A stretch of 64,000 bases of DNA from Sarcophilus harrisii (lineage: Eukaryota > Chordata > Mammalia > Dasyuromorphia > Dasyuridae): the NCBI RefSeq assembly GCF_902635505.1, contig NC_045430.1, forward strand, positions 279,867,181 to 279,931,180, written 5' to 3'. The translations under genes were made by a program, and so were the position numbers. Under the pieces are notes generated by a model that was not told the DNA's origin, did no database searches, and saw nothing but the letters and a program-made list of their open reading frames with translations. This document shows, in pieces, positions 1 through 9,790 of this stretch; position 1 is the stretch's first letter; each line of letters starts with the position of its first letter.

Positions 1-212
1 TAATGCAATAGATAGAATACTAGGTGAGGAATTAGGAAGATCTGAGTTCAAAAGACATCTTAGACACTTATTTGCTGTGTGACACTGGGCAGGTCATGCA
101 GTTTACCTTAGTTTCCCCATCTGTAAAATGAGCGGGAAAAGGAAATGGCAAAGCACTATAGAATCTTTGCCAAGAAAACCCCCAAGACGTGGCTGAAAAT
201 GGCTGAACAATA
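1..212 (+). mobile_element. Mar-1-type SINE, cut by the window start
   Basis: A tRNA-derived head remnant (GATAGAATACTAGG, then GTTCAAA-type box B) is followed by a CORE/MIR-like body (TGCTGTGTGACACTGGGCA, CCATCTGTAAAATGAG). The 3' end carries GGAAATGGCAAA, TTTGCCAAGAAAACC and GGCTGAACAATAG, which is the tail shared with BovB (RTE) LINEs. About ten bases of the 5' end lie outside the window. The element is non-coding and depended on a LINE for mobility. It is moderately diverged. Confidence 0.85.
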
Positions 213-821
213 GAAATCAGCTTTTGATGCATTCATTAGATGCCCACTGGAGGATTTGTGGAAGTAGCTGAATTAAGGCAGGAGCTGGAGACAGCCAGAA
301 CAGAGGGAGGCCTTTCCAGAGCCTCCCTCTCAGAGGCTGGACACTTGCTACAATGGCCCTACCATTACTAAGATTTGAGTGAGTTCTTCGGCTGGAGTTT
401 GGGTTTTGTCTTGGCCCTGCCGGGGCCTCCGTGTCATAGGAAGGCCAAGGTGCTGTTCTAACTTTTGAGCACCTCCATCTCAACGAAAAGCAATCAACAA
501 GATTTATTAGGGCTAAAAATCTGCCAGGAGCTCCCTGACTAGTGGAAACTTGCACACCAATGGCGATGACGCCATACATACAGCAGGTGCATACAAGATG
601 CAAACTGAAGAGAGATGTGCACTATTCACAGCTAGAACGTTTCCAGAGCTGCTCCTCCCTCTCAGAATACCTGTTTAGCTTTCCAGATTAGCTCTGCAAC
701 AATCCCACCTGTTCTAAGAAGTGGGCTTGGTCCTCTCAATCCTCTGGCTCCTTTTGTCATTTGCTAGAGAACAGCCCTTTTACACCAGGACTAGCCTGGG
801 ATCAATCAAGCTTAGTTTTCC
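213..821. other. Unassigned sequence, no gene seen
   Basis: No repeat family or exon is recognised here. A short perfect hairpin lies at 303-329 (arms GAGGGAGGC and GCCTCCCTC with a 9-base loop). The 128-codon open frame on the minus strand has low-complexity composition and no splice context and is probably chance. Confidence 0.5.
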
Positions 822-1078
822 CTGGTGATATAGTGGACAGAGCCCTGTGCCTAGAGTCAGGAAAACCTGAGTCATATCCTGCCTAAGGCACTTATTAGCT
901 GTGACTTAGAAGTCACTTAACCTTTGTCTGCCTCAGTTTCCTTACTTGGAAATAGGGATACTAACAGTCCTATCTCCCAAGGTTGCTGGGAGGATCAGGT
1001 AGGATAATCTTTGTGAAGTGTTTAGTTCAGTGACTGGCACACAGCAAGTGTTTAATAAATGTTTATTTCATTCCTTCC
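822..1078 (+). mobile_element. CORE-SINE of the Ther-1/MIR type, near full length
   Basis: A tRNA-like head (AGTGGACAGAGCCCTG, AGAGTCAGGAAAACCTGAG) leads into the CORE (TTAGCTGTGACTTAGAAGTC, CCTCAGTTTCCTTA). The 3' segment has the L2-type tail (GTGACTGGCACACAGCAAG, then TTTAATAAATGTTTATT). Established knowledge: Ther-1/MIR shares its 3' end with LINE-2. This copy is unusually complete for such an old family. Confidence 0.8.
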
Positions 1079-1328
1079 CAAAAAAGGTAGTAAAAGTTCA
1101 GCTAACAAATTTTAAAATTTAAGAACAGAAGCTCAGTTCACTGACCTCCCACTGACCATCATATCTGAGAACTAGGCAGGAATTCAGACTTGTTTATAAT
1201 GATGGAGCCTCCTCATTGGGCACTAGGTAAAAACCTACCCACTGTCATGGCTTTGTGAAGCTGGTCCTTGGAAGACATAGATAAAAGTGGGGGGATGGGG
1301 TACAATCTGATTAGTCTGAGAAAGAAAG

Positions 1329-1545
1329 GGAAGCTGGGTGGCTCAGTGGATAAATGCTGGGCTGGAGTCAGGAAGATCCATCTTCGTCATTCAAATCTGG
1401 CTTTAGACTCTTACTGGCCTCAGTTTCCTTGTCTGTAAAGTGATCTGGGCAAAAGAAATGGCAAACCTTTTCAATATATTTGCCAAGAAAACCCCAAATA
1501 AGGCCACAAAGAGTTGGATGACTGAAAATGACTGAGGAAGAGGAA
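1329..1545 (+). mobile_element. Mar-1-type SINE
   Basis: The head AAGCTGGGTGGCTCAGTGGA and GGAGTCAGGAAGATC is followed by a shortened CORE and the BovB-like tail (TTTGCCAAGAAAACCCC, CACAAAGAGTTGGATGACTG). The middle is deleted compared with the copy at 18205. Orientation is the same as the two SINEs upstream. Confidence 0.85.
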
Positions 1546-1754
1546 CCCTAGGCCTTTTGAAAAGGGACAATTAAAATCGTCTGTACATTTTACAGTCTGT
1601 GCAAGAGATGTCTAAGCCTGCCATTTGATTATTGTCTATTCCTGCTTGATTCACAACCCTTTCTCCATGGACCAGCCAGTTGGCAAGTCTTCTGGGTCCC
1701 CAGTCTAGGCCCACAGTTTGCAGGCTCATTTGTAGTTGATTTCTGGGTATTGGT

Positions 1755-1896
1755 GCTTGCTCAATGAGTGTGGGCCCATTGGCCCGGATCAGCAGCGTCA
1801 TGTGAGGGTCTTTCAGCTCAGGGCCTTCTTTCTCCACCTGAGCAGGGACCTTTCATCACACCGTTCCATCTCCATTTCCCTGTTGTGGCTGGAGGG
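1755..1896 (+). repeat. Copy A of an unclassified direct repeat
   Basis: This segment matches 2573-2738 in the same orientation. Both copies begin with TTGCTCAAT.AGTGTGG and both contain a shared block from CTGAGCAGGGACC through CACACCGTTCCATCTCC. The rest is clearly diverged, and copy B has about 25 extra bases. I do not recognise the family. Confidence 0.7.
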
Positions 1897-2572
1897 CAGA
1901 TGTCATGGAGTCATGTAACAAGATCCGTGGATGATAAAACTCCCAAGTATGGCCCAAACCAGATAAAAACATCATTAGGAAATGTGTAAGAAAATAAGAA
2001 AGATACAATACAATACGGGTAACATTTATTTGTGTTTTTCTGGGTCAAAATATGTCTCCAGGGATCTGTTTCTATTTCAATCTAACACTATTAGGCAATA
2101 ACATGGAAAACCTTGGACAGCCTACGGTGTCCAACACCAAGCGGCCATGATGGTGACTGGAAACTCACTTGCCCATCCACCAAGAAGGAAACCATCCCTT
2201 GATTAAGAGAGGTGACTGTCCAGAGTTAGAGAGAGGGCCTCCTGCTGTGTTCTGCCCTGTGTTGTACCTGCTCAGCTGGCATCTGTAGGACTGTGTTCTG
2301 GGCACCCTGTTTTTAAAAGGTCTTGGATAAGCGGGAATTATCCAGAAGAGAAAACCCAAGATGGTGAGGGCTGAAGTACATGCCCTGGAAAACAGAAGGC
2401 AATGTGCACGTCTCCGTGTGTGTCAGTGTGTCTGTCTGGCAGGGGAGGAGGGTGAACTCAGGAGAGTTGACATTAAATACAGGGAGAGCTATCCCATGGA
2501 AGAGGGGATGACAGAGTTTTAAGGGACTTGGTTCAGAGCTGGCTGGGAAGGTAGACAGGCCTTAACGTTTGT
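1897..2572. other. Unassigned sequence between the two direct repeats
   Basis: No known repeat or exon is recognised. The segment contains a short stretch of TG-rich sequence (TCTCCGTGTGTGTCAGTGTG at about 2412). Whether this and the two flanking copies form one inserted element is not decided by sequence alone. Confidence 0.4.
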
Positions 2573-2738
2573 ACCTTGCTCAATAAGTGTGGACACACTG
2601 GTCCAGATCAGCAGCAGGCACATGGGCTTGGGGTTATTTCAATTCAGGGCTCCCTTCCTCACCCTACAAGCCTTTCTCCATCTGAGCAGGGACCTTTCAT
2701 CACACCGTTCCATCTCCTTTGCCCTGCTGCAGCTGGAG
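2573..2738 (+). repeat. Copy B of the unclassified direct repeat
   Basis: This is the partner of 1755-1896, about 820-840 bases downstream in the same orientation. The strongest block (about 36 bases ending at CCGTTCCATCTCC) is identical, while the remainder carries substitutions and an insertion. This indicates an old local duplication or two copies of an unknown dispersed repeat. Confidence 0.7.
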
Positions 2739-3539
2739 AATCCCCTATTGGAACAACACAGCTTCTTGTATTCCTGGGGGGAACCCTTCCCCACAGGACA
2801 CCAGGAGATTATTACCTATAAGACCAGAAAAGTCCTGCGGGTAGCCTGCCTCAGTGAGCAGGGCCCAATACCTCCCTCTTGTCCTGGTCTGAGGGAATCT
2901 AGGGGGGAACCTGCATGACCACGTCACCATCCAGGGCCAGTGTCTCGACCTGCAACTCTTGCCTACCTATGCTAGGAGTTCATGACATCTGGTTTATTCT
3001 CAGGGCCCGAGCCTATATTTATTGCAGTTCTGAGCCTCTTCTGGCTGTCTCAAAGCCTTTGCTGTAAATTGCCTCTAATGAAGGTGGCGGATAATCTCCT
3101 GCTCCACTTGGAGCAGAATGGATCCATGTCAGGTGAGCCACTGATTTGGGCTGGGAGAACACTTATGACCTGGGGCAAGAATGGAGAGCTCAAGTGGACA
3201 GGTGAGCTGGTGCAATCCAAAGACAGGTTCAGTGACTTTAGCCCCTTGGGGGCAAAGATGCAAAGGGCAAAGGAGACTGGTTGAGCTGATCTGAGGAGCA
3301 AGAGCAGAAGGCATCTGTGGGAGAAGGGGAAGCCAAAAGACAGGGTTGCTGGGGTTTGACACAACACTCAATCACTCCCTGAGATGTTTTGTTTTTAATT
3401 TTTAATCAAAGAGGCTTTTGTGTCCTACCCACAGCCCACAGTATTGCCTCACATCATGTAGGGAAGAGAGCACCTCATCACTCATCACAGAGGTACCATT
3501 GAGGCGTGGCCTGAAACGTCAACAGGGGATCCTGCTTCT
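2739..3539. other. Unassigned sequence with splice-like motifs only
   Basis: A 100-codon plus-strand open frame at 2982-3284 contains two CAGGTGAG donor-like motifs (about 3129 and 3200) and an upstream TTATTCTCAG. Neither the frame nor its composition matches a family I know, so no exon is called. Confidence 0.35.
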
Positions 3540-3645
3540 CCTGGATTGGGGGCTGAATGTAAGCGTCTCACACATGAAGCTTAGGACAGCTCCCGGTACA
3601 TAGTAGGCATTTAACAAATGTTTACCAATGGACTGGAAGAGAGCC
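3540..3645 (+). mobile_element. L2 (or MIR) 3'-end fragment
   Basis: The motifs GAATGTAAGCGTCTCA, GGTACATAGTAGGCATTTAA and CAAATGTTTACCAATGGACTG match the LINE-2 3' terminus, which MIR shares. The copy is too short and diverged to separate the two families. Confidence 0.5.
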
Positions 3646-4279
3646 TGGTGCGTTCTCTGGTGAAGAAGAAAGAACTGAGCAGCCGGGAAGCACTCTGGCA
3701 GCCAATGAGAAGGTTCTATTGCCTTATCCAAGAACCTGCCTCACCTCCTGATGCTGAGCCACCTTGCCTACTTTACTGGGCACTCAGAATATGAACATAA
3801 GCAGAACGAAGGTACCCAGGCAGGACCGTGATGGAGAAATCTGGGAGAGGAGGGAAGGACTGAACCTGTCCAATGGCGGCACTTGCAGGAGACCTGCAAG
3901 GCCCCTTGAAAGGAGAGGGTCACCGGTGCTTGTACCTTTCAGGGTGAGAAGGCTTCTGGAAATGGTAGACCCTAACAGACTCTTCCGAGTCTGCTTTGCA
4001 CCTGTGCCCCTGCTCCTTTGGCGTGTCTCAACCAGACAGCAGCTACTGGGTAGAAATGACTCAACGGGGCATGAGAAAACCTATGTAAATACTACACGGT
4101 CTAGTTTAATGCCACTTGTCTTCTTGCTCTGGGTCCTTGAGGTCTCGGCTGTCTGCTGCCTCTGCCATGAGCCTGGCAAACCCCTAGCTGAGGGGGCATC
4201 CCTTGAGATGATGTGTGATGAGTAGCGTGGGAATCCCTTGAGGACTCTGGTTTCCTTTTTGTTATTCCCCCACCCCCAG
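3646..4279. other. Unassigned sequence, no gene seen
   Basis: A 153-codon plus-strand open frame (3764-4225) covers most of this stretch. Its composition is mixed, there is no start or splice context, and no family motif is visible. I treat it as chance. Confidence 0.4.
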
Positions 4280-4326
4280 GACTGGCACCTCGTGCATGCT
4301 GAATAAATGTTTGTTGGGCTGAGTTG
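4280..4326 (+). mobile_element. Short L2-tail fragment
   Basis: GACTGGCACCTCGTGCATGC followed by TGAATAAATGTTTGTTGGGC matches the terminal 40-50 bases of LINE-2. No more of the element can be seen upstream. Confidence 0.4.
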
Positions 4327-4384
4327 ACTTAGACACTAAAACAGCCAATAATTTGTCCCCTAGCAATTCTGACTAAGTGAGAAG

Positions 4385-4680
4385 CTATTGTACTTTCTAT
4401 TCTAAATTCCATCCCCTTTGGGATCCATCTGAGCTCATCTTGGCTGTTTGAAATGACTCAGAATATCCGCCGCTGCATCGATCACATGAATGACTGCACA
4501 CCCAAATCAAAAACCAGTCAAAATACGGGCATTTGACTTTCCGCCTTTGGTTCGCCGGAAGGAAAACCCCAGAGCTTACGGGAGGGTGGAGCTGAGGCTT
4601 CAGAGCTGGCATTAAGGCAAAGGCACCAATGTGGAGATGGGGCATTGAATTAAATAAAATTAAAGACGCATTAACCACGT
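4385..4680. other. Non-repetitive block, possible conserved non-coding element
   Basis: This stretch matches no repeat I know and keeps several CpGs (CCGCCGCTGCATCGATCAC, TTCGCCGGAAGG) in an otherwise CpG-poor neighbourhood. That is compatible with a constrained element but is weak evidence alone. A 93-codon minus frame overlaps it without exon signals. Confidence 0.25.
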
Positions 4681-5094
4681 ACTGCCAGGTGCTTTGCTAG
4701 GAAGCAGCAGGGGTCATAAGCTAAAAGGAAATCTCTCTTTTCAAGCAAATTGTATTCATGTAGGGGATGGGATAAAATCCACATTGTATTTGAGCCAGAA
4801 CTCTGGGACTCTCTCATGGGAAGCATATTACCTGAAGACGGGTATCAGTTTCCCCTGGAGTCTTTTCACCTCAAGGCTAGTTCCTGTGGCATGAAGTTAA
4901 TGCTAGCTCAGATAAAGGTGCCTGCTGAATACTTCCCTCGGAACACCCTCTGACTTATCAGAATCCTCCCCAAAATGTGGGACCCAGACGGGACCCCAGA
5001 ACCCCAAAGATGCTCTGCCTGGGATGGAGGACGGCCGAACTGGGACCTCCCCCATGTCTCTGCTAGCCATTTACCGTCCTCGATGGTTTTGGTC

Positions 5095-5260
5095 CAGATC
5101 CTTGGGACCCCATTTGGTTTGCCATTTCTTTCTCCAGTTTGTACCCAAGGCCGACAAGATGAAATGATCTGGCCAAGCTTAAAGATATTAAGTACCTGAG
5201 GGAAGATTTGAACTCTTCGGTCCGGCACTCCAAAGCTTGGCCATTCAATGCCCTAACTCA
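5095..5260 (-). mobile_element. Mar-1-type SINE, antisense, internally deleted
   Basis: Read on the plus strand it shows GGGACCCCATTTGGTTTGCC, ATTTCTTTCTCCAGTT and GAAGATTTGAACTCTTCGG, which are the complements of the BovB-like tail, the CORE and the box-B region. Part of the CORE is missing or heavily changed. Confidence 0.6.
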
Positions 5261-5439
5261 GTCTAGAAGATTAATGTCCTTGACCTATCGCTTTCCATGT
5301 GAATGATCTGGCCAATCTCCTTGGATTAATTATGCATTTCAATTTTATATGTTGTAAAATTGAAAGCAAATTTCTCCACAGGACATGGAGTAGAGGTAGA
5401 GAGTTATAGAATATACATATTATATTCTATATCTATCCA

Positions 5440-5540
5440 TAGATATACATGCTAGGGACCGGACATAAAATGACAAAAAACAAACAGTCCCTGACTTCAA
5501 AGGGGTTATATTCTTTATACAATATTCATCTACAAGTAAA
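5440..5540 (-). mobile_element. L2 3'-end fragment, antisense
   Basis: ATGACAAAAAACAAACAGTC followed by CCTGACTTCAAAGGGGTTAT is the complement of the LINE-2 segment reading ...AGCTCCTTGAGGGCAGGGACTGTT.... It is degraded and AT-shifted. Confidence 0.55.
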
Positions 5541-5616
5541 TAAAAGTGTATACAACGTTTTATGTTTATATTTATGCTCTTTCTGCATTTCATCTATATC
5601 TGTTGTTTCCCCCTTA

Positions 5617-5735
5617 TTAACATGTAAACTTAAGAACAGAGATTGTTCCATTCTTTGTATCTGTATTCCCAGCATCTCCCCCCTGGGTCGGACTTAGGTG
5701 GCATTTAATAAATGCATGATGGTTAATGGACTGAT
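5617..5735 (+). mobile_element. L2 3' terminus
   Basis: The motifs AACTTAAGAACAGAGATTG, TTTGTATCTGTATTCCCAGC and GGTGGCATTTAATAAATGCA match the last 120 bases of LINE-2. It lies just downstream of an antisense L2 piece, so the two are separate insertions. Confidence 0.75.
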
Positions 5736-5827
5736 TAATAGAGAGGGAAGAGCAGTAACTGTTGTTATCTAACTCATACAAAGGTATGGGAGTAAGAAAT
5801 TGAATGTGACGAATAATGAAGACAAAC

Positions 5828-5878
5828 ACAGTTGGTCTAGAATATAGAGTATATACTCTATATTCTAGAACCAACTGT
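5828..5878. repeat. 51-bp near-perfect palindrome
   Basis: The outer arms ACAGTTGGT (5828-5836) and ACCAACTGT (5870-5878) enclose a perfect 32-bp palindrome, CTAGAATATAGAGTAT followed by its complement (5837-5868). The single unpaired base is at 5869. It has almost no loop, so cruciform extrusion is plausible. It matches no transposon end that I know. Confidence 0.95.
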
Positions 5879-5939
5879 ATTTGAAAGGAAGGGACATGAT
5901 ACTTAAGCCAAATGTGTACCTGCCCAGGTAACTGCCTGA

Positions 5940-6115
5940 TATGTCTGAAGTCACTTTCCCGTAAGAACCCTTTGAGGTAAGTTGTCCCATTAGTCTGTTT
6001 TCTATCTTGAAGGAGAAAAAAGTGAAACCTGAGTCATACACATCTGTTAAGTGGTCCAGAGTGGGATTACAAACCAGGTTTCCTGACTCCAGGTTCTATA
6101 ACTACCTCTGCTCTG
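5940..6115 (-). mobile_element. MIR, antisense
   Basis: The complement of the MIR core is visible: CCTTTGAGGTAAGTTGTCCC, AGTGGTCCAGAGTGGGATTA and AGGTTTCCTGACTCCAGGTT. It is diverged, and the 5' tRNA-like part is mostly lost. Confidence 0.6.
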
Positions 6116-6297
6116 TGTCCTGTGGAGCAATTTCCTTTTAAATTTACAATATATAAAATTGAAACACAGAGTTAATCCAATGAGTTTGGCTAAATCAGCC
6201 ATGTGGAAAATGAAGATGATCAAGAATCTTAATCTTCCACACTGGGATTATGTCATTGGATGGTCAAGCTTTAGAGTTCAACTTTGGACACACAACA

Positions 6298-6320
6298 GAG
6301 AGAGAGAGAGAGAGGGAGAG
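6298..6320. repeat. (GA)n microsatellite
   Basis: About nine uninterrupted AG units followed by GGGAGAGG. It encodes the Arg-Glu run seen in one spurious frame and has no coding meaning. Confidence 0.9.
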
Positions 6321-7202
6321 GATGGCAAGTGGAACTCAGAATTTGGCAAGATAAAAAAGAAGGCAGGACTATTTGTGGGAAACTACCAAGTTCTTTGAAT
6401 AATCCCAAATTTCCCAAAGATCCGTTGTTTTAGCACAGTATCCTTCCCTGATATTGGATAGCTGCTGCATATGGTTGCTCTGGAAACCCATATGGTTTCT
6501 CAAGAATTGTCCTTGAGGATCACTTGAGAGAGAGTACCAAGCTCCATGGACAGCCAGGGGCACCTCTCCAGGGACCAGGAAGGAGAGCTGACATGAAGGA
6601 TGCTCTTTAAAATGGAATGAGGACTGTTCCTCTGGTGAGAATGAGGAATAACCAATGGGTGGCCCCCATGCCATCCACTGCCATGGGTATCAAGAAAACA
6701 AGGAAGAATGGCCTCCAACAGGTTGGGGAGATGTGAGAGATGAAGGGGAGTTCTTAGACCAGAGTCACCATCTGCAAAATCTGCCCCCCCCCAAGGAGTG
6801 CCCACCTGAACAAGAACACAGATCCCCCGGGGCAATGTAGCGTGTTTATACTTCTTGCTATAAGTCAATGGAAAGGCTGTGAAGTTTGGCAGGTTAATCT
6901 CAAAACTTTTCCTGTCACCTGGAAAAACATCTGATTTAGAAATGAATCCCAATTGTTCATGCAGCTGAAAATTCTTAGAATCACTATATAGATATTAACA
7001 ACTGGCTGAATGCAACGGGTCATTATCTTTGTCAGTTATATTTACATTGAACACAAATGTTTCTCAATTGTTCCAGCTTGTTATACATACACCAATTACC
7101 TAATTCAAAACAGATTAAGAATATTTATCAACGGAGTCCTATGGTTTCAAAGCAGATTTAAATGTTTCTCTGAACTGTCAAAGGGTACTTTGGAAATCAA
7201 AA
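6321..7202. other. Unassigned sequence, no gene seen
   Basis: No repeat family is recognised. A C10-type run occurs at about 6782-6791. A 150-codon minus frame (6500-6952) has no domain, signal or splice context and is taken as chance. Confidence 0.4.
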
Positions 7203-7296
7203 CAGAGGCCTTGAAAGTTGTCTGTATCTGAATTGGGCAAATATGGACCGAAATGGAAGCCTGAAACCAAGGTATGGAGTCACCACCTTGCTTCTC
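7203..7296 (+). repeat. 94-bp duplicated segment, upstream copy
   Basis: It begins CAGAGGCCTTGAAAGTTGTC and ends CACCTTGCTTCTC. The same 94 bases recur without any mismatch at 7932-8025, 729 bases downstream in the same orientation. This copy sits in non-tandem sequence, so it is probably the source. Confidence 0.95.
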
Positions 7297-7840
7297 ATCT
7301 CTCGAATCAATCTGAAAGTCCCATGTGGTTCTGAAACCATGACCCTAAGATGAGCTATTGATTCATACTGACAACTGACAAATACTGGTCACATGCACAT
7401 TCATTTCTCTCATATTTTCTATATCTGCTAGAATTAGCAATTCTCAACATCTCCATCTAACGCTTATAAGGAGGGGGCTTTCACAGGACAGACGTTACAC
7501 TATGCTTCATTCTTTACCAGGAGACATTTCCTTCTGGACCAATCAGGTGGACTCATTGTTGACTAAAACACCCGCTCTTAGATGTGTTGTCTACTGGGAT
7601 TAAAGGGAAAAAGAGATAGCTGTGTGATTTATTCATTTTTGTTTTTGTAAACTCTAAAGATGAACCTCAAACTTCCTAGTTCTAGAAAAAATTGATATTT
7701 TGAAAGGAAACTATGTACTTGTACTCACACATCATACTCAAGAAGATCCTGTAATTGACTGGGCACATCTGTGCACAGGGAGCTTCTCTGACTTTGGGAT
7801 TGTTTATTCACTTTTTTCCTGAGGATTTCAGAATATTTAA

Positions 7841-8965
7841 TGTATTTTAAAACTTGCATACACATAGGCACACATGAAAATGCATGCAATCTGTCCTAGG
7901 AACAAAATTGTACAAATGTAACATGATTCATCAGAGGCCTTGAAAGTTGTCTGTATCTGAATTGGGCAAATATGGACCGAAATGGAAGCCTGAAACCAAG
8001 GTATGGAGTCACCACCTTGCTTCTCGTCACTAGTGTGATGGATCATTAGTGTGAGGAACTCCTCACTAGGATTATAGAAGCTATCAATTAAATAAAAATA
8101 TCCCTCACAGGCTAGAGGGCATGTGTATGTATAGATATAACAAATTTCAGGTATACTTCAAGTGCAAATTATTTTATCACATACACACACATATACACAT
8201 AAGAATATATGCAATCTATCTTAGGAACAAGATTGTACAAATGTAACACAATTCATCAGTTCTTCACACTATGCCTGTAGAAACTACTCAATTAAATAAA
8301 AAATATTCCCCATAGTCTAGAGGGCATGTATATGTATAGATATAACAAATCTCAGGTATACAATTATTTTACTGTATACACACATATACACACGAGAATA
8401 TATGTAATCTGTCTTAGGAACAAAATTGAACAAATATAACATGATTCATCATTTCCTCACACTAGGGTTGTAGAAGCTATCAATTAAATAAAAATATTCC
8501 CCATAGTCTAGAGGAAATGTATATGTATAGATATAACAAGTTTCAGGTATATTTCAAGTGCAAATTATTTTACCATATACACACACATACACACATGAGA
8601 ATACATGCAATCTATCTTAGGAACAAAATTGTAACACAATTCATCAGTTCTTCACACTATGCCTGTAGAAACTATCAATTAAATAAAAAATATTCCCCAT
8701 AGTCTAGAGGGCATGTATATGTATAGATATAACAAATCTCAGGTATACAATTATTTTACTGTATACACACATATACACACGAGAATATATGTAATCTGTC
8801 ATAGGAACAAAATTGTACAAATGTAACACGATTATCAGTTCTTCACACTATGGCTGTAGAAGCAATCAATTAAATAAAAATATTCCCCATAGTCTAGAGG
8901 GCACGTATATGTATAGATATAACAAATTTCAGGTATACTTCAAGTGCAAATTATTTTACTGTACT
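7841..8965 (+). repeat. Tandem array of about 194-bp units with A/B alternation
   Basis: The landmark TCAATTAAATAAAAA recurs at 8084, 8288, 8480, 8674 and 8866, giving periods of 204, 192, 194 and 192. An incomplete unit lies at 7841-8083 and a truncated last unit ends near 8965. Units starting at 8084, 8480 and 8866 contain CTTCAAGTGCAAATTATTTT or a close variant. Units at 8288 and 8674 lack about 13 bases there and read CTCAGGTATACAATTATTTT. Matches are closer between alternate units than between neighbours, so the repeat grew as a dimer of about 386 bp. The array is AT-rich with CACACATATAC stretches. Confidence 0.93.
7932..8025 (+). repeat. 94-bp duplicated segment, copy inserted in the tandem array
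   Basis: Exact duplicate of 7203-7296, placed between the CATGATTCATCAG and CTCACTAGG-type parts of the first array unit. The four bases CAGA at its left edge also fit the array sequence, so the left junction has microhomology. About 30 further bases (CACTAGTGTGATGGATCATT) follow before the array resumes. Confidence 0.95.
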
Positions 8966-9079
8966 GAAGTAATTCATCCTTTCCCAGAACTTGCATATAT
9001 TAATTTATTAAGAGGGGAAATATGGGGTAGATCTCCTTAGATAGATTTAGATTAAATTTTTTCTTCTTATACTTACTAT

Positions 9080-9160
9080 ATGTGATTCTTGGAAAGGCAC
9101 TTAACTTTATTCATCCATAAAATAAAGCTAAGAATATTAATGAGATATATGTGTGAAGAG
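9080..9160 (+). mobile_element. Short MIR-like fragment
   Basis: GTGATTCTTGGAAAGGCACTTAACTT-type sequence followed by CATCCATAAAATAAAG resembles the MIR core. It is short, so this is a weak call. Confidence 0.3.
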
Positions 9161-9240
9161 GCTAACTTTATGATTCTAGATAACTATATTAATAAAACTG
9201 GATAAATTTATTCTATCAATTTTTAATTAGATCAGTAGAA

Positions 9241-9440
9241 TATATATATGTATATGTATATATGTATCACAGATATGTATGTATGTATGTTTATATGTAT
9301 ATGTGAATAATTTTCTATCTTGAGTTTTTTTCTTCTCTCCCTAATCTATCTTCTCCAAAGCTGCCAAAGTATATGCATGTACATGTATGTGGGTGAATTT
9401 GGTATGTATGTATCTGTATGTGTATATATTTGAATTGTGT
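9241..9440. repeat. (TATG)n-rich low-complexity stretch
   Basis: Two patches of TATG/TATA repeats (about 9241-9302 and 9370-9432) flank a pyrimidine-rich spacer. They are imperfect and probably old. Confidence 0.75.
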
Positions 9441-9499
9441 ATGTGAAGAAGGGAGACACCCAGAAAGGCAGAGACACAGAGAGTACGCCGGATTGAAGA

Positions 9500-9790
9500 G
9501 TTTCTATTTTATCTTAAGGTCACATGGAAAATGTTTATATTATGGGGGACATGATTAAATGTGCTTTTCTGATATGAGCTTAGCAGCTTTCCAGTGGATT
9601 GAATGAGGGAAGGGAAAGTCCCAAGATAGAGAAAGTGATTAAGAAGCTCTTATAATATTTCAGGCAAGTGTCTGGAATAGGATTGGGTCTCAGACTCAAT
9701 AGAAGGAAGGACATGAAGATGAAAGATTAAAGACCTATTGGAGGAGAGGAGTGGAGAGAAGAAGAGGGGAGCAAATAGAAATTGTTTCTG
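9500..9790 (-). mobile_element. Probable old L2 fragment, antisense
   Basis: GGGGACATGATTAAATGTGC, CCAGTGGATTGAATGAGGGA and TATAATATTTCAGGCAAG resemble the antisense of the L2 segment coding the last part of the reverse-transcriptase protein. Similarity is loose. Confidence 0.35.

Noticed and set aside
1755-2738. Pair of short LTRs bounding an element
   Set aside because: No TG...CA ends, target-site duplication, primer-binding site or any viral-type protein trace between the copies. Left as an unclassified direct repeat.
2982-3284. Plus-strand frame with two CAGGTGAG donor-like sites
   Set aside because: Donor-like words occur often by chance. The two are only about 70 bases apart and no partner exon or protein family is visible.
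3764-4225. 153-codon plus-strand open frame
   Set aside because: Mixed composition, no recognisable domain, no start or splice context. Length is within chance expectation for 64 kb in six frames.
6500-6952. 150-codon minus-strand open frame
   Set aside because: No motif, signal peptide or exon borders, and a C-run falls within it.
7841-8965. CRISPR-like direct repeats
   Set aside because: Units are contiguous, about 194 bp, AT-rich and without unique spacers, in a mammalian genome context. It is a tandem repeat.
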